29,629 nucleotides of DNA from a virus, in the IMG/VR virus record IMGVR_UViG_3300042475_004079, positions 1-29,629 of that record; one strand, written 5' to 3'. The position numbers and the translations under genes are program-made. This document shows, in pieces, positions 1 to 7,791 of the stretch. The stretch's first letter is position 1. Every line of letters begins with the position of its first letter. The notes under the pieces are model-generated. The model did not search any database. It worked only from the letters and a program-made list of their open reading frames with translations, and was not told where the DNA came from.

Positions 1-1479
1 AATTTGAACTGCAGTTGGAACATATGCTGTTCCACCTTGATTCAAGACGAGTGTGAACGCTGTTGCATTATTTGCAGGCAATGTCACATTTGTAAAATTA
101 GCGGTAAAATTTGCACTGATGCTTGAGTGAACAAAGATTTGTCCAAGCGCACAATTATGCGTAACAGTACCAGTTGCACTAGACAATGCATTTGTTGATT
201 CAAACACTTGCTTGACGTTTAGAGCATTCAATGAAGGCGATGTTGTAAACGCAGTTGTTTGGTAAGTGCTATCTGGGAATCCTATGGCACCATTAGTACC
301 AAATACCCACTGACTTGTATTGCCTATACCATCATTAGAATTGATTACCACATCACCTGTACTTGACAACTTGACATACAAGTTATCGCTACCCAAGAAC
401 AACTCAGTTTGATATAAGTTGCCGCTGGCCAAGTGTATATGATCACCGTCACCTGCTGTTGGATATATCAACAATTTTTGATCGGTGGTAGTACCTGAAC
501 CTGCTGGTTGAAGAGTGATCGTATTGCCAGGAGCACCGCTTGGTGTAAATGGATTACCATAGATGATACCACCACCTGGTAATGATACATTGCCAGTAGT
601 ATCAAATGTCCAAGTTTGAGTTCCATATGCTGTAATGGTAAGATTACCATCGACTGTAGCAATATCGATATTACTATTGCCATTGGCTACTGGGAGACCC
701 ACTGGACCAGTCGGACCAGCTGCGCCAGATGGACCTTGCGGACCTTGTGGACCAGCCGCACCCTGTGGACCTTGTGGACCTTGAGGACCAGTAACTGACG
801 CACCTTGTGGTCCCTGCGGACCTTGTGCACCAGTTACGCCTTGTGGACCTTGTGGACCCTGTGGACCTTGTGCGCCAGTTACACCTTGTGGACCTTGCGG
901 ACCAGTTGAGCCAGCAGCACCCTGTGGACCTTGAGGACCAGTAACTGATGCGCCTTGTGGTCCTTGTGGACCAATGACGCCTTGTGGACCTCTTGCACCA
1001 GTTGTCGAAGTGACTTCCCATTGAGTGCCTGTATAGATTAATTCAGTTGTAATTCCTTTTAGTGGAATATACATCACGCCATCATTACCTTCAATTATGG
1101 CAGCGCCAGGATCAACATTTAAATTATTTGCAGAGAAATCACCACCATCAGTGATTTGAACATAATCACCATTGGCTGGTGGATATGGTAGAGTAATGGT
1201 GAAAGTGTTAACAGCAAGCGTGTTTGCAATAATGCGGTCTTTATTTACTGCAGTATAATTTGCGCTTTTAATTAACCATGGATTTAATCCAGCTGGACCT
1301 TGTGGTCCAACATTTCCCTGTGCACCCTGCGGACCTTCTGGACCACGGATGACTGAATCACGAACGACTGTACTGCCAGTTTGCGGCTGAACAACCGCAA
1401 TCTGATTCAGTGTAGGGTTAAGGACAACAGTGACTGTATTGCTTGTTGCCTGTACAATCGTTGGATTTTCTAGGCTCAT
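1..1479 (-). CDS. Collagen-repeat tail fibre / adhesin (3' end outside window)
   Basis: The open frame runs from an ATG at 1479 to the window edge (493 codons, no stop), so the C-terminal tip is missing. Residues 1-45 are a beta-rich head. A short collagen-like G-x-y run sits at about 46-64, a small beta domain at 65-160, and a long GPQGPQG-type run at about 162-261. Beta-rich shaft sequence follows, including an [13 protein letters not shown] segment of the kind common in phage fibre shafts. Collagen-like repeats in phage fibres form trimeric rods, so this is most likely a host-recognition fibre or fibre-like virion protein. Its ATG overlaps the stop of the upstream gene (ATGA), which suggests translational coupling with that small structural protein. 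I cannot tell whether it is the T4 gp37 equivalent or an accessory fibre. Confidence 0.8.
   Translation of the reverse strand, partial: MSLENPTIVQATSNTVTVVLNPTLNQIAVVQPQTGSTVVRDSVIRGPEGPQGAQGNVGPQGPAGLNPWLIKSANYTAVNKDRIIANTLAVNTFTITLPYPPANGDYVQITDGGDFSANNLNVDPGAAIIEGNDGVMYIPLKGITTELIYTGTQWEVTSTTGARGPQGVIGPQGPQGASVTGPQGPQGAAGSTGPQGPQGVTGAQGPQGPQGPQGVTGAQGPQGPQGASVTGPQGPQGPQGAAGPQGPQGPSGAAGPTGPVGLPVANGNSNIDIATVDGNLTITAYGTQTWTFDTTGNVSLPGGGIIYGNPFTPSGAPGNTITLQPAGSGTTTDQKLLIYPTAGDGDHIHLASGNLYQTELFLGSDNLYVKLSSTGDVVINSNDGIGNTSQWVFGTNGAIGFPDSTYQTTAFTTSPSLNALNVKQVFESTNALSSATGTVTHNCALGQIFVHSSISANFTANFTNVTLPANNATAFTLVLNQGGTAYVPTAVQI
697..996 (-). repeat. Main collagen-like repeat block of the tail fibre
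   Basis: Roughly 33 consecutive G-x-y triplets occur, dominated by GPQ. At DNA level they appear as degenerate 9-bp units (cctTGTGGA-like on the plus strand). A longer unit containing [12 protein letters not shown] occurs twice, near residues 176 and 226, showing that blocks of triplets have been duplicated. Such DNA is prone to slippage and so to length variation of the fibre rod. Confidence 0.85.
1288..1344 (-). repeat. Short collagen-like G-x-y block in the tail fibre
   Basis: About six G-x-y triplets ([10 protein letters not shown] and following) occur near the N-terminus of the fibre protein. They are separated from the main block by a roughly 100-residue non-repetitive domain, so the fibre appears to have two collagen-like rods. 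Confidence 0.7.
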
Positions 1480-1865
1480 AGTCTTGTAACTTCACCATAG
1501 ACGACCACATCGCCGAAGAGGAGTTTAGAAACTTTACCAGCACCATCGATCAACTCAAGATCGTAAACATAAGTTGATCGTGGTGGCTTTGAGGATGATT
1601 CCATGTCAACTGCAATGTTTGCTGTTCGTGAAGCGGCAAGTTCCAGAGCAACATTCCCAGTTGCTGCAGTGATTGAGATCTCACCATTTGCAGAAGTTAA
1701 TGTCTCAGTTACTGCACCAGAGTTATATCCTGGACGAATTTGCATACGTGCAGTATAACTTGTGAGGTTTTGTACCGCATTGTTTGCATCCCTCACAGTG
1801 ATTGCAAGACCGAAAGTCGATCCTTGCCACATAGTTAAATTATACTTGTTATCGTCGCAGTTCAT
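1476..1865 (-). CDS. Small beta-rich virion protein (BppU-N / Ig-like candidate)
   Basis: This 129-aa protein sits between the endolysin and the tail fibre. It starts at an ATG preceded by AGGA and its stop overlaps the fibre start. The pattern is almost entirely beta: a [14 protein letters not shown] strand pair, then [14 protein letters not shown], a Ser/Thr/Ala-rich middle and a final [24 protein letters not shown]. The order 'Q G x T F x L ... L T x Y x A R M Q I R' resembles the N-terminal domain of baseplate upper proteins and other small phage beta-sandwich proteins. That similarity is recognised by pattern only. Context suggests a fibre adaptor or baseplate/tail-associated protein. 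Function is otherwise unknown. Confidence 0.6.
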   Translation of the reverse strand: MNCDDNKYNLTMWQGSTFGLAITVRDANNAVQNLTSYTARMQIRPGYNSGAVTETLTSANGEISITAATGNVALELAASRTANIAVDMESSSKPPRSTYVYDLELIDGAGKVSKLLFGDVVVYGEVTRL

Positions 1866-1874
1866 TTTGTTTTC

Positions 1875-3050
1875 CTATGAAATAAATCCTGGTTTGTAAA
1901 CTGTTTTGCCTTTTTCTGTGACAGCTGTTAATTTCTGTTTACGATTGTTACCGCTTCTTGTTACAGAGGCATGCACCCAACCAGAGTTTGGACCTTCTTT
2001 TGGATCATAGAATTCAAGTATGATTTGATCGAACTCACAATTCTCTGCAACCCACTTGGCTAGTTCAGGATTGGCAAGTCCGTCAATTTCAAAGTCGACT
2101 GCCTCTCCATTGCAGTGCTGTGATTTGGAGGATCCACCAACAGCAGCATTAAGAGCAGGACCGCGATAGCCACTATTGATACGAACAGGTTTGCCAAAAT
2201 GATTGCGAACTGGTTCAAGTATTTTCTCACATACATTTTTTAAATTCTCAGCGTGTGCGGCATTTGGAGTATTGTCAATTCTCTTGCGAATTGCTGTTTC
2301 TGACTTGGTGAACTCTTTAAGATTAAAGTGCTCTGTCAACTGCATTTCTGGATTGATCTTTGGACCAGCTGCTGGTGCTGCAGCAGGTGCAGCGGCTGGA
2401 GCCTTTGCAGGAGCAGGAGCAACAGCGGAACCTGGAGCACTTAACTGAGCATAGTAAGTCTTTGTCTTGGACTTACGATCTTCAAGACCATGAGTTCCAC
2501 CATTGACTTTCTTTGTGATAGCAAGAATCGCATTATCATTTACGCCTTGATCACAGAGTGCCCAGAGTTTATTTCTCTCAAAGAAGAACATGGCTGATTC
2601 GAATGCTAACTCAGTTGCAACCAAATCTGGATTGGTCATTACATCTGGGCGATTGCAATACTTTGAGAACGCGAGATAATTGTCGCGTCCTGTTAGTTGA
2701 AGCGCACCGCGACCACGGTATTTCCAACCATCTCCAGACGCTTCATTACCATTGCCCATACGGTTTGCATAAACGCGATTGGCGATCTTTTCTGGTTTTC
2801 TTTCATATTGAAGCGCAACTGAATCTGTTGGAAAATACTTTCCGAAAATTCCACGCAAGCCTTTGGCTCCGTAATTTAGATTTTCAGAAAATGCCTTAAA
2901 TCCACCTGTTTCATGGGATGTTTGACCGAAGAAGTGTGCAGCGCGAGCTGGTGACAACTTGTAGTAAGCAGCAGCGGCACGTAGAGTTCCTGGACCCCAT
3001 GCGCCGTCTGCTTTAACTCCGATCTTTTGCTGAAGTGATTGTAAACTCAT
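1875..3050 (-). CDS. Two-domain endolysin: GH19 chitinase-like muramidase plus M15-type peptidase
   Basis: This is a 391-aa lytic enzyme that should degrade host peptidoglycan at the end of infection. Residues 4-25 resemble a short peptidoglycan-binding repeat (LQQKIGVKADGAWGPGT). Residues 35-200 are a GH19-type glycosidase with the HETGGF catalytic-Glu motif (E47), ENLNY, YANRMGNG and GDGWKYRGRGALQLTG. An Ala/Pro-rich linker covers about 204-231. Residues 238-365 match a D-Ala-D-Ala carboxypeptidase/M15-like fold with INSGYRGPALN, SQHCNGEAVDF (zinc ligands H312 and D319) and GWVHASV (H360). Each domain alone could cut the wall, one at the glycan and one at the peptide. The ATG at 3050 follows a GAGGTG ribosome site. 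It lies directly downstream of a membrane protein and a lipoprotein, consistent with a lysis cassette. No signal peptide is seen, so a holin is needed. Confidence 0.88.
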   Translation of the reverse strand: MSLQSLQQKIGVKADGAWGPGTLRAAAAYYKLSPARAAHFFGQTSHETGGFKAFSENLNYGAKGLRGIFGKYFPTDSVALQYERKPEKIANRVYANRMGNGNEASGDGWKYRGRGALQLTGRDNYLAFSKYCNRPDVMTNPDLVATELAFESAMFFFERNKLWALCDQGVNDNAILAITKKVNGGTHGLEDRKSKTKTYYAQLSAPGSAVAPAPAKAPAAAPAAAPAAGPKINPEMQLTEHFNLKEFTKSETAIRKRIDNTPNAAHAENLKNVCEKILEPVRNHFGKPVRINSGYRGPALNAAVGGSSKSQHCNGEAVDFEIDGLANPELAKWVAENCEFDQIILEFYDPKEGPNSGWVHASVTRSGNNRKQKLTAVTEKGKTVYKPGFIS

Positions 3051-3058
3051 AAGTCACC

Positions 3059-3466
3059 TCAGGCGATTTGATCTTCGTCATCGTCTGCTGCAGCAACTGC
3101 AACTGCACCGACAGCACCAGCAACTACGAGCGGTGCAACTTCTGCTGCATCAGCACTTGGTTCTGGAACTAGATCTTGTGGACTGAGTTCAAGTGGCTCA
3201 TCCCTCTTTGGTTCTTCTTGTTTCTTGTCGTCATTCTTACCAAGCATAATGCCTGAAAGAATACCAGTCAAGAACGTTGCAATTGGTGTGATCAATTCAA
3301 AAAACTTTGCGTCGTTTGGTGACTGTGACATTGGCTGAGTTACAAAGATAAGTGAATATAGAACTACAAACACAATACCTGTAAGCGTAAATGCCAATGA
3401 AAGACCGACGATGAACTTCAATCGAGCCATCAATTCTGATTCAGTATAACGTGGACCCTTTAACAT
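3059..3466 (-). CDS. Small membrane protein, holin candidate
   Basis: This 135-aa protein has two clear membrane helices (about residues 18-43 and 56-76). A charged Lys/Glu/Pro-rich stretch follows, then a third Ala/Val hydrophobic segment (about 110-127) and an acidic tail. It lies between a lipoprotein gene and the endolysin gene, which makes it the best holin candidate in the window; sequence alone does not prove that. An ATG two codons earlier (3472) lies 1 nt from the AGGAG ribosome site. The ATG at 3466 has the ideal 7-nt spacing, so I chose it. The other possibility is a general phage inner-membrane protein unrelated to lysis. Confidence 0.6.
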   Translation of the reverse strand: MLKGPRYTESELMARLKFIVGLSLAFTLTGIVFVVLYSLIFVTQPMSQSPNDAKFFELITPIATFLTGILSGIMLGKNDDKKQEEPKRDEPLELSPQDLVPEPSADAAEVAPLVVAGAVGAVAVAAADDDEDQIA

Positions 3467-3468
3467 AA

Positions 3469-3711
3469 TCATTCTCCTGTTGTTTCATTATCATGAGGTG
3501 TTTCAGCAGCTGCTTCTTCAACCACAACTGGTGCTTCCTCTTTTTCTTTTGGTGGTAAACCATTTAACGTATCATAACACATGCCATCTGCCTCACAAGC
3601 AGGACGATTGCATTCTTCTTTATTCGCATTTGCTGGATCTTGACATGGATATCTATATGTATCTGAGCATCCAACTAATAACAAAGCAGTTAATAATAAT
3701 ACCGCTTTCAT
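3469..3711 (-). CDS. Small predicted lipoprotein (possible outer-membrane spanin)
   Basis: This 80-aa protein has a textbook lipoprotein signal peptide (MKAVLLLTALLLVGC), with the lipobox Cys at residue 15. The mature part has a Cys-rich head (YPCQDPANANKEECNRP, then PACEADGMC) and a Pro/Glu/Val-rich tail ending in acidic residues. Similar short lipoproteins with a 'YRYPCQDP' start occur in marine T4-like phages, as I recall the family. It precedes the holin candidate and endolysin and overlaps the former, so an o-spanin-like role in outer-membrane disruption is plausible. No coiled-coil partner (i-spanin) is evident nearby. The ATG at 3711 follows GAGGT. Confidence 0.65.
   Translation of the reverse strand: MKAVLLLTALLLVGCSDTYRYPCQDPANANKEECNRPACEADGMCYDTLNGLPPKEKEEAPVVVEEAAAETPHDNETTGE
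3474..3478 (-). promoter_or_regulatory. Ribosome binding site deciding the holin-candidate start
   Basis: AGGAG on the minus strand lies inside the last codons of the lipoprotein gene. It is 7 nt before the ATG at 3466 and only 1 nt before the ATG at 3472, favouring the shorter protein and coupling to lipoprotein translation. Confidence 0.6.
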
Positions 3712-3724
3712 TTTCTACCTCTTA

Positions 3725-4855
3725 TCATTTAATATGTTTTGTTGTATCGATATCTTTATGGTCTTCCGCACCCAATGTGGTTGATGTTCTATAATTTGCA
3801 GTAGCCTGGTCGCCATAAATTTGAGTTCTATGCACTTCCATTCTTTTGCTTGTATTTTTATGCTCGCCAGTCACAACTACTCCAGTTGAACCATCTTTGT
3901 GTTCAACCTTTAGGTTTTTAAAATGCGACAAGTAATTGTGAACGTGAGATTCAACGTCTGTAACGTGATGATCGTGGCTTGCATCATTATTGCGCGTGGT
4001 TTTTACAATAATATGAGGTAAGTGTGTTTTTCCTGCTTCAACGTCACCACCTTCTGTATGACCAACTGCACCAATACTGCGTTTGATGAATGACTTCAAG
4101 TGTTCATCTTGGTGTATTGGATTCTTAGCATGGTAGCGTTTGCTTAAACCCTCAGCATATTTCTTGGCTACTGTTTGTGACATTGTACGATGACTTGCAT
4201 CGATCTTATCAATTAAATTAGTTTTGCCTGCATCTCTAATTTCTCTATAATCGCCTCTATTTTTAATTTTATGCGATGCCAATAGTTTCTTGTGTGCTTC
4301 TTTTTCTGGTAAGTCATTTAAATCTGCACCAGAGAATCTCTCAAGTGTTTTCTGACCATGATTTGCCCAGTTTGTTTTAGTTTTCTTACCGCTTTCTGGA
4401 GATGAGTATTTGATGCTGACAGCCATCTTAGATCTTTTCGTGTGATCAGTGGAACCCTTTCCACCCTTCGTCACAATTAAGTCAGCCTTACTCAATGAAT
4501 CTTTCACGCCTGTTTCTTTTTCATGGTCTGCAGGTTGTGATGTCCAAGCAACTCTATGGTGTGATTTAGCACCCACAAACTTATTAAATTTTGATGCAAC
4601 ATCAGATGCAGCGCTGTGCATACTCTTATACTCGGCATTATTCTTATAATTCTTGCCAAATACTTGTGTTGCATAATCGTGGTGGATATCTTCTGGTTTC
4701 TTTCCTTCCACGCGATAATCTTCTGGAAAATTTCCCTGATTTAAATGCTTACCAACAAGCAATTCGTGCAATGGACCTTTAAGAGCAGCTGTCTTAGCAC
4801 TTAATCTAGCAGCACCTTCGGATAAAAAAGTAGAGAATGTTAATATGTTATGCAT
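3725..4855 (-). CDS. Capsid-targeted protein with possible restriction-endonuclease-like fold
   Basis: This 376-aa basic, His-rich protein starts MHNILTFSTFLSEGAA, which matches the T4 capsid-targeting/gp21-cleavage pattern F..FL.E followed by small residues. An ATG at 4867 is also open, but the ATG at 4855 has GGAAAG 4 nt upstream and avoids overlap with the preceding gene, so I chose 4855. The segment SKADLIVTKGG...MAVSIKYSS (about residues 122-151) resembles the D...(x)xK core of PD-(D/E)XK nucleases. A preceding GPLHELLVG helix could supply a Glu. The usual acidic residue of E-x-K is Ser here, as in some HpaII-like enzymes, so activity is uncertain. If the reading is right, this is a DNA-acting protein packaged in the head. 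It could instead be a structural internal protein. Confidence 0.55.
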   Translation of the reverse strand: MHNILTFSTFLSEGAARLSAKTAALKGPLHELLVGKHLNQGNFPEDYRVEGKKPEDIHHDYATQVFGKNYKNNAEYKSMHSAASDVASKFNKFVGAKSHHRVAWTSQPADHEKETGVKDSLSKADLIVTKGGKGSTDHTKRSKMAVSIKYSSPESGKKTKTNWANHGQKTLERFSGADLNDLPEKEAHKKLLASHKIKNRGDYREIRDAGKTNLIDKIDASHRTMSQTVAKKYAEGLSKRYHAKNPIHQDEHLKSFIKRSIGAVGHTEGGDVEAGKTHLPHIIVKTTRNNDASHDHHVTDVESHVHNYLSHFKNLKVEHKDGSTGVVVTGEHKNTSKRMEVHRTQIYGDQATANYRTSTTLGAEDHKDIDTTKHIK

Positions 4856-4856
4856 G

Positions 4857-5594
4857 TTACTTTCCATATCTTAGATACATCATGGCACCAGTTATTTCAT
4901 CTTCGACAATGATTGGTGCTTCTTTGTTTTCGAGTGCATATTGACGAATTTCTTCGCCAAGTGGACCATTGACCATTGAACGCCAATGTTGACCTTTCTT
5001 TCTTCCAAGAGTTGCTTTATAATAGTCGCCGCTTGGAACTGTGAATACTCTTTTGCCACCAAACATCTTTGGTGGTGGGCGACGAAGAATTCCAGGAGAT
5101 AAAAGCATGTCGCGACCAGCAATACCCACATCGACAGCTGTGTCTGCTCCGCTAATTCCTGCAGTACCCATTGCATTTGCTGGTGCTTCTTCTTGAACTT
5201 TACTTGCAGCTGCAGCTTGTGCAGCTTGTAAAATTTTCTTTTCTGTATCGTCTAATTGTTGACTTTTAGAAAAGAGCTGATGTTTAGTTAGGTTTACATT
5301 CTTTGCTGCAGCCACTGCATATTTTGCACCACCAACACGGAAGTTGCCATCATCATCTCTCCAGTAAGTTTGAGTTGATGCTTCTTGATTTTGTCGCTGG
5401 TCAGCTTTTGCAGCTCTTTCATTTGCCGATTGTTTTCGTGCATATTTTTCGTTTTTGGTGGCAACATCTGCAGCCATTCTTGCACGCTGCATTTGTTTAT
5501 TTTCCGCAGCACTTTGAGAAATACCTTGCGCTCTGGTGCGCGCTGCTATTTGTTTTTCTTCGCGGGATTTTTTAGATTCGTTGATTTCTTTCAT
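4857..5594 (-). CDS. Conserved-looking phage protein of unknown function, basic coiled N-terminus
   Basis: This 245-aa protein is not recognised. Residues 1-75 are highly charged and helical (Lys/Arg/Glu/Gln/Ala), probably a coiled coil. The middle (about 100-140) is Ala/Gln-rich. The C-terminal 80 residues look globular (GGKRVFTVPSGDYYKATLG, then HWRSMVNGPLGEEI and a final EITGAMMYLRYGK). There is no signal peptide or membrane helix. The ATG abuts the preceding stop (TAAATG), pointing to coupled translation, and only a weak AAAGAA ribosome site is present. Its place among putative internal-head proteins suggests a virion role, by inference only. Confidence 0.6.
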   Translation of the reverse strand: MKEINESKKSREEKQIAARTRAQGISQSAAENKQMQRARMAADVATKNEKYARKQSANERAAKADQRQNQEASTQTYWRDDDGNFRVGGAKYAVAAAKNVNLTKHQLFSKSQQLDDTEKKILQAAQAAAASKVQEEAPANAMGTAGISGADTAVDVGIAGRDMLLSPGILRRPPPKMFGGKRVFTVPSGDYYKATLGRKKGQHWRSMVNGPLGEEIRQYALENKEAPIIVEDEITGAMMYLRYGK

Positions 5595-5984
5595 TTATAT
5601 TTTCTTTAAAATCTCTACAATTTTAACATCTACTGGAATGTCTTTCGCTGAGATATCGCGACCATTTATTCCAGTAACAATAGAAGGCATTGCAGAAGTA
5701 TAAGATAAAAATGTTTTGAGTGTACTATAATCCTTTGGATCTATTTTGCAAAACATCATTCTTGTACTTGCTTCAATTCCAAAAACATTCTGAGCAACAA
5801 TAATATGATTTAAAATCAAACGCTCTTTTAAAACACCAGATATTCTATATCGATGTAGTAATCGCTTAACATAGCGAATTCGTTTATAATCCTCATCGAA
5901 TTCGCTGTCAATGTAATTGGGCTTATCATAGCATTTTGCAGCATATAATAATATATTCGAATCAGTCAAATTAACAAAATACAT
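5595..5984 (-). CDS. Small conserved T4-like phage protein, function unknown
   Basis: This 129-aa protein has the pattern NILLYAAKCYDKPNYID, FDEDYKRIRYVKRLLHRY, LKERLILNHIIVAQNVFGIEA and RMMFCKI. This order is familiar from small proteins conserved across marine T4-like phages, which are sometimes annotated only as a DUF. It is mostly helical with a hydrophobic centre but has no membrane segment. Its stop (TAA at 5597-5595) is immediately followed by the next ATG. I know of no demonstrated function. Its position between a capsid-tagged protein and a basic coiled protein suggests a structural or assembly role. Confidence 0.65.
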   Translation of the reverse strand: MYFVNLTDSNILLYAAKCYDKPNYIDSEFDEDYKRIRYVKRLLHRYRISGVLKERLILNHIIVAQNVFGIEASTRMMFCKIDPKDYSTLKTFLSYTSAMPSIVTGINGRDISAKDIPVDVKIVEILKKI

Positions 5985-5995
5985 AATATTCTTTA

Positions 5996-6481
5996 TCAGC
6001 CGTCATCGTCCATTCTTTTACGATACTTTTCGCCATAACTCATTTCTTCTTCATCATCTTCCATTTCTTCTTTTTCTTCACCCTCTTCTTCATCTTCACG
6101 AGGAACTTCTTCATCTGAATTCATAAGATTGTTTAATTCTGCTTCATCAACGACTTGAACATATCCTTCGACTTTAGCATTCTTGTGTGTATTGAATACA
6201 ACATAAAGATACAATCCGCTATCGCCTAATTGAAATGAGAGTTCAGAATCGAAGTTTAGGAAATGTCTTGTGGCACCTGGAGGAATGAGAATACCGTATC
6301 TCTCAAGTGTTCCGCGAAGTTGATTGTAAAACACGATTGAATTTTGATATGGTGCAGCTGTGAGGCGATCAAAATCGGCATTCATAGCATCCTTATTGTT
6401 TTCAATCATGCTTTTATCCACTTCTAGAAAGAGTGGATCCATTTGTGCTTGTTCATTGATGAATGTTTTAAACGTTTGCAT
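5996..6481 (-). CDS. Capsid-targeted acidic internal protein candidate
   Basis: This 161-aa protein has the N-terminus MQTFKTFINEQ, an almost residue-for-residue match in spacing to the T4 internal-protein tag MKTYQEFIAE, with Glu at position 10. Residues 14-115 look like one globular domain (DPLFLEVDKSMIENNKDA, YQNSIVFYNQLRGTLERYG, LYLYVVFNTHKN). Residues 120-160 are extremely acidic (EEEGEEKEEMEDDEEE) before a short charged end. Similar small proteins occur in cyanophage-type genomes as I remember them, without an assigned role. A strong AGGAG ribosome site precedes the ATG. A late-promoter-like AATAAATA lies about 47 nt upstream inside the preceding gene. Confidence 0.65.
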   Translation of the reverse strand: MQTFKTFINEQAQMDPLFLEVDKSMIENNKDAMNADFDRLTAAPYQNSIVFYNQLRGTLERYGILIPPGATRHFLNFDSELSFQLGDSGLYLYVVFNTHKNAKVEGYVQVVDEAELNNLMNSDEEVPREDEEEGEEKEEMEDDEEEMSYGEKYRKRMDDDG

Positions 6482-6495
6482 TAAATGCTCCTGAA

Positions 6496-7791
6496 TTAAT
6501 TTTTTTCACTCTTTAGAGTTGGTTCCATATTTATTTTGTTTTTCTCAGCCTCGGCATTTTCTTTACTTTTTTCTTTTCTCTTTGTCATCACTCGACCAAT
6601 GGCATTCATTGGCTTTACTTGATTCTCTTGAAGAGAATTGAAATCAGCAAATTGATACAATGGGAACATTCCGCGATATTGACCTAATGTTCCAATGTCC
6701 TGATCTGGACGATCACCCAATCTTAGTCTTGGAAGTGCGAATGGACGACGTGGCTTTCCACCGCGTGGCGGTCCACCGCGTGGCGGTCCACCGCGTGGCG
6801 CAGGTAATTGACGTGGATCAGATTTTGGACCTGCTATTGGTGATGGTCGAGTCACTGGTGGTGAGGATGGTGTTTTACCAACAGGTGACTTTTTAGGCAC
6901 AGGTACTGGTTGTGGTGATGGTGACTTACCAGGTTGTGGTGCTGGAGCTGGAGCAGGTTTTGGTTGTGGTGCTGGAGCTGGCTTTGCTGGTGGCAAAGGA
7001 GCAGGAGCTGGTGTTGATGGTTTAGCAGGTGGCAATGTCACAGGTGCTGGCGCTGGAGCAGGTGCTGGACCAGGTTTTGCTGGCGGCACAGGTGCTGGAG
7101 CTGGAGCAGGTTTTGTAGGAAACGGAACAACTTCACCTGGTTTCTTTGGAGTTTTAACTGGTTTCTCCTGTGGATTTGGAGTTGGCACAGAAGGACGACG
7201 ACGTTGTGGACGGCTTGGTGGTCTGGCTGGTGTTCTTCGTGGTGTTCTTCGTGGAGTTCTTGATGGTCTTGGAACAGCTGCGCCTCTAATCATAGAGAGG
7301 ATTGATGCTCCAGCTCTAGTAACGCCACCGAGAATATCTAGTTCAGGAAAAAGTGGTTCAATTGGCTTGTCGGTAGCCATGAGATTGCGAGTGTGAGCGT
7401 CACGCTTTTCTTTTTCCCACTCAATATCATTTTGAGTGGTGCGCGTGACCGTCTTACCAGTCGTTACATCGAAATATTGATTTGAAGCAACTTGTTGTGT
7501 GGCTGTTCCAACGTTCTTGGAACTTCCAGGAACAACTGAGCCAATATTTGTTTCTTTATTGAAGGGTCGCTTTAATGCTGCAGCCCCTTCAATCAACTGC
7601 TCATCTTTTTTTTTAAAGATCTTTGCTTCGTGGATGTAGTGACCTAATCCACGGAAGTGAGCAGTTGCACGAAGAAGTGCTTCATCTTCATTTCTTGCTT
7701 CAACCATATAGTTTGTGGTTGATTGTCTGCGGCGAAGCGAGACATGCTCATGCGCAGGATTTGAAGTTGTTACCGTTACGATGTGCTTCAT
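6496..7791 (-). CDS. Proline-rich modular late protein with Arg-rich segment
   Basis: This 431-aa protein has a small N-terminal domain (about 1-60; NYMVEARNEDEALLRATAHFRG then HYIHEAKIFKK) that looks like a compact alpha/beta unit. A hydrophobic helix (about 151-172) is followed by an Arg/Pro stretch (PSRTPRRTPRRTPARPPSR). About 110 residues of Pro/Ala/Lys repeats (PAPAPAP, PAKPAPAP) and a GGPPR triplicate come next. The C-terminal tail (about 365-431) contains DIGTLGQYRGMFPLY, which recurs in the lysozyme-like 264-aa protein, and a highly charged end. Possible gp21-like sites are QLIE/GAA (near 68) and SLQE/N (near 389). The extended Pro-rich region suggests a flexible spacer or an internal-head polypeptide. 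Function unknown. Its ATG overlaps the upstream stop (TAATG). Confidence 0.6.
   Translation of the reverse strand: MKHIVTVTTSNPAHEHVSLRRRQSTTNYMVEARNEDEALLRATAHFRGLGHYIHEAKIFKKKDEQLIEGAAALKRPFNKETNIGSVVPGSSKNVGTATQQVASNQYFDVTTGKTVTRTTQNDIEWEKEKRDAHTRNLMATDKPIEPLFPELDILGGVTRAGASILSMIRGAAVPRPSRTPRRTPRRTPARPPSRPQRRRPSVPTPNPQEKPVKTPKKPGEVVPFPTKPAPAPAPVPPAKPGPAPAPAPAPVTLPPAKPSTPAPAPLPPAKPAPAPQPKPAPAPAPQPGKSPSPQPVPVPKKSPVGKTPSSPPVTRPSPIAGPKSDPRQLPAPRGGPPRGGPPRGGKPRRPFALPRLRLGDRPDQDIGTLGQYRGMFPLYQFADFNSLQENQVKPMNAIGRVMTKRKEKSKENAEAEKNKINMEPTLKSEKN
6528..6535 (-). promoter_or_regulatory. Candidate T4-type late promoter upstream of the 161-aa gene
   Basis: The minus strand reads AATAAATA, which fits NATAAATA, the form reported for T4-like late promoters (T4: TATAAATA). 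It is about 47 nt before the ATG of the capsid-tagged 161-aa protein, within the last codons of the upstream gene. The short motif could occur by chance in AT-rich DNA. Confidence 0.45.
6758..6802 (-). repeat. 15-bp tandem repeat, three copies
   Basis: The plus-strand unit ccaccgcgtggcggt occurs twice perfectly and a third time with the last two bases changed. It encodes repeated GGPPR in the Pro-rich protein and is more GC-rich than its surroundings. Confidence 0.9.
6802..7272 (-). repeat. Pro/Ala-rich low-complexity coding repeat
   Basis: This region encodes residues ~174-330 of the 431-aa protein: an Arg/Pro segment, then irregular PAP/PAPAP/PAKP units. The DNA is a patchwork of gct-gga and gca-gga-like hexamers that would favour slippage. 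Confidence 0.75.

Noticed and set aside
674-1021. Alternative minus-strand frame of 115 codons over the collagen block, and plus-strand frames there
   Set aside because: Trp/Ser/Thr/Arg repeats are the out-of-frame reading of the G-x-y repeats; the fibre frame is continuous across the whole region.
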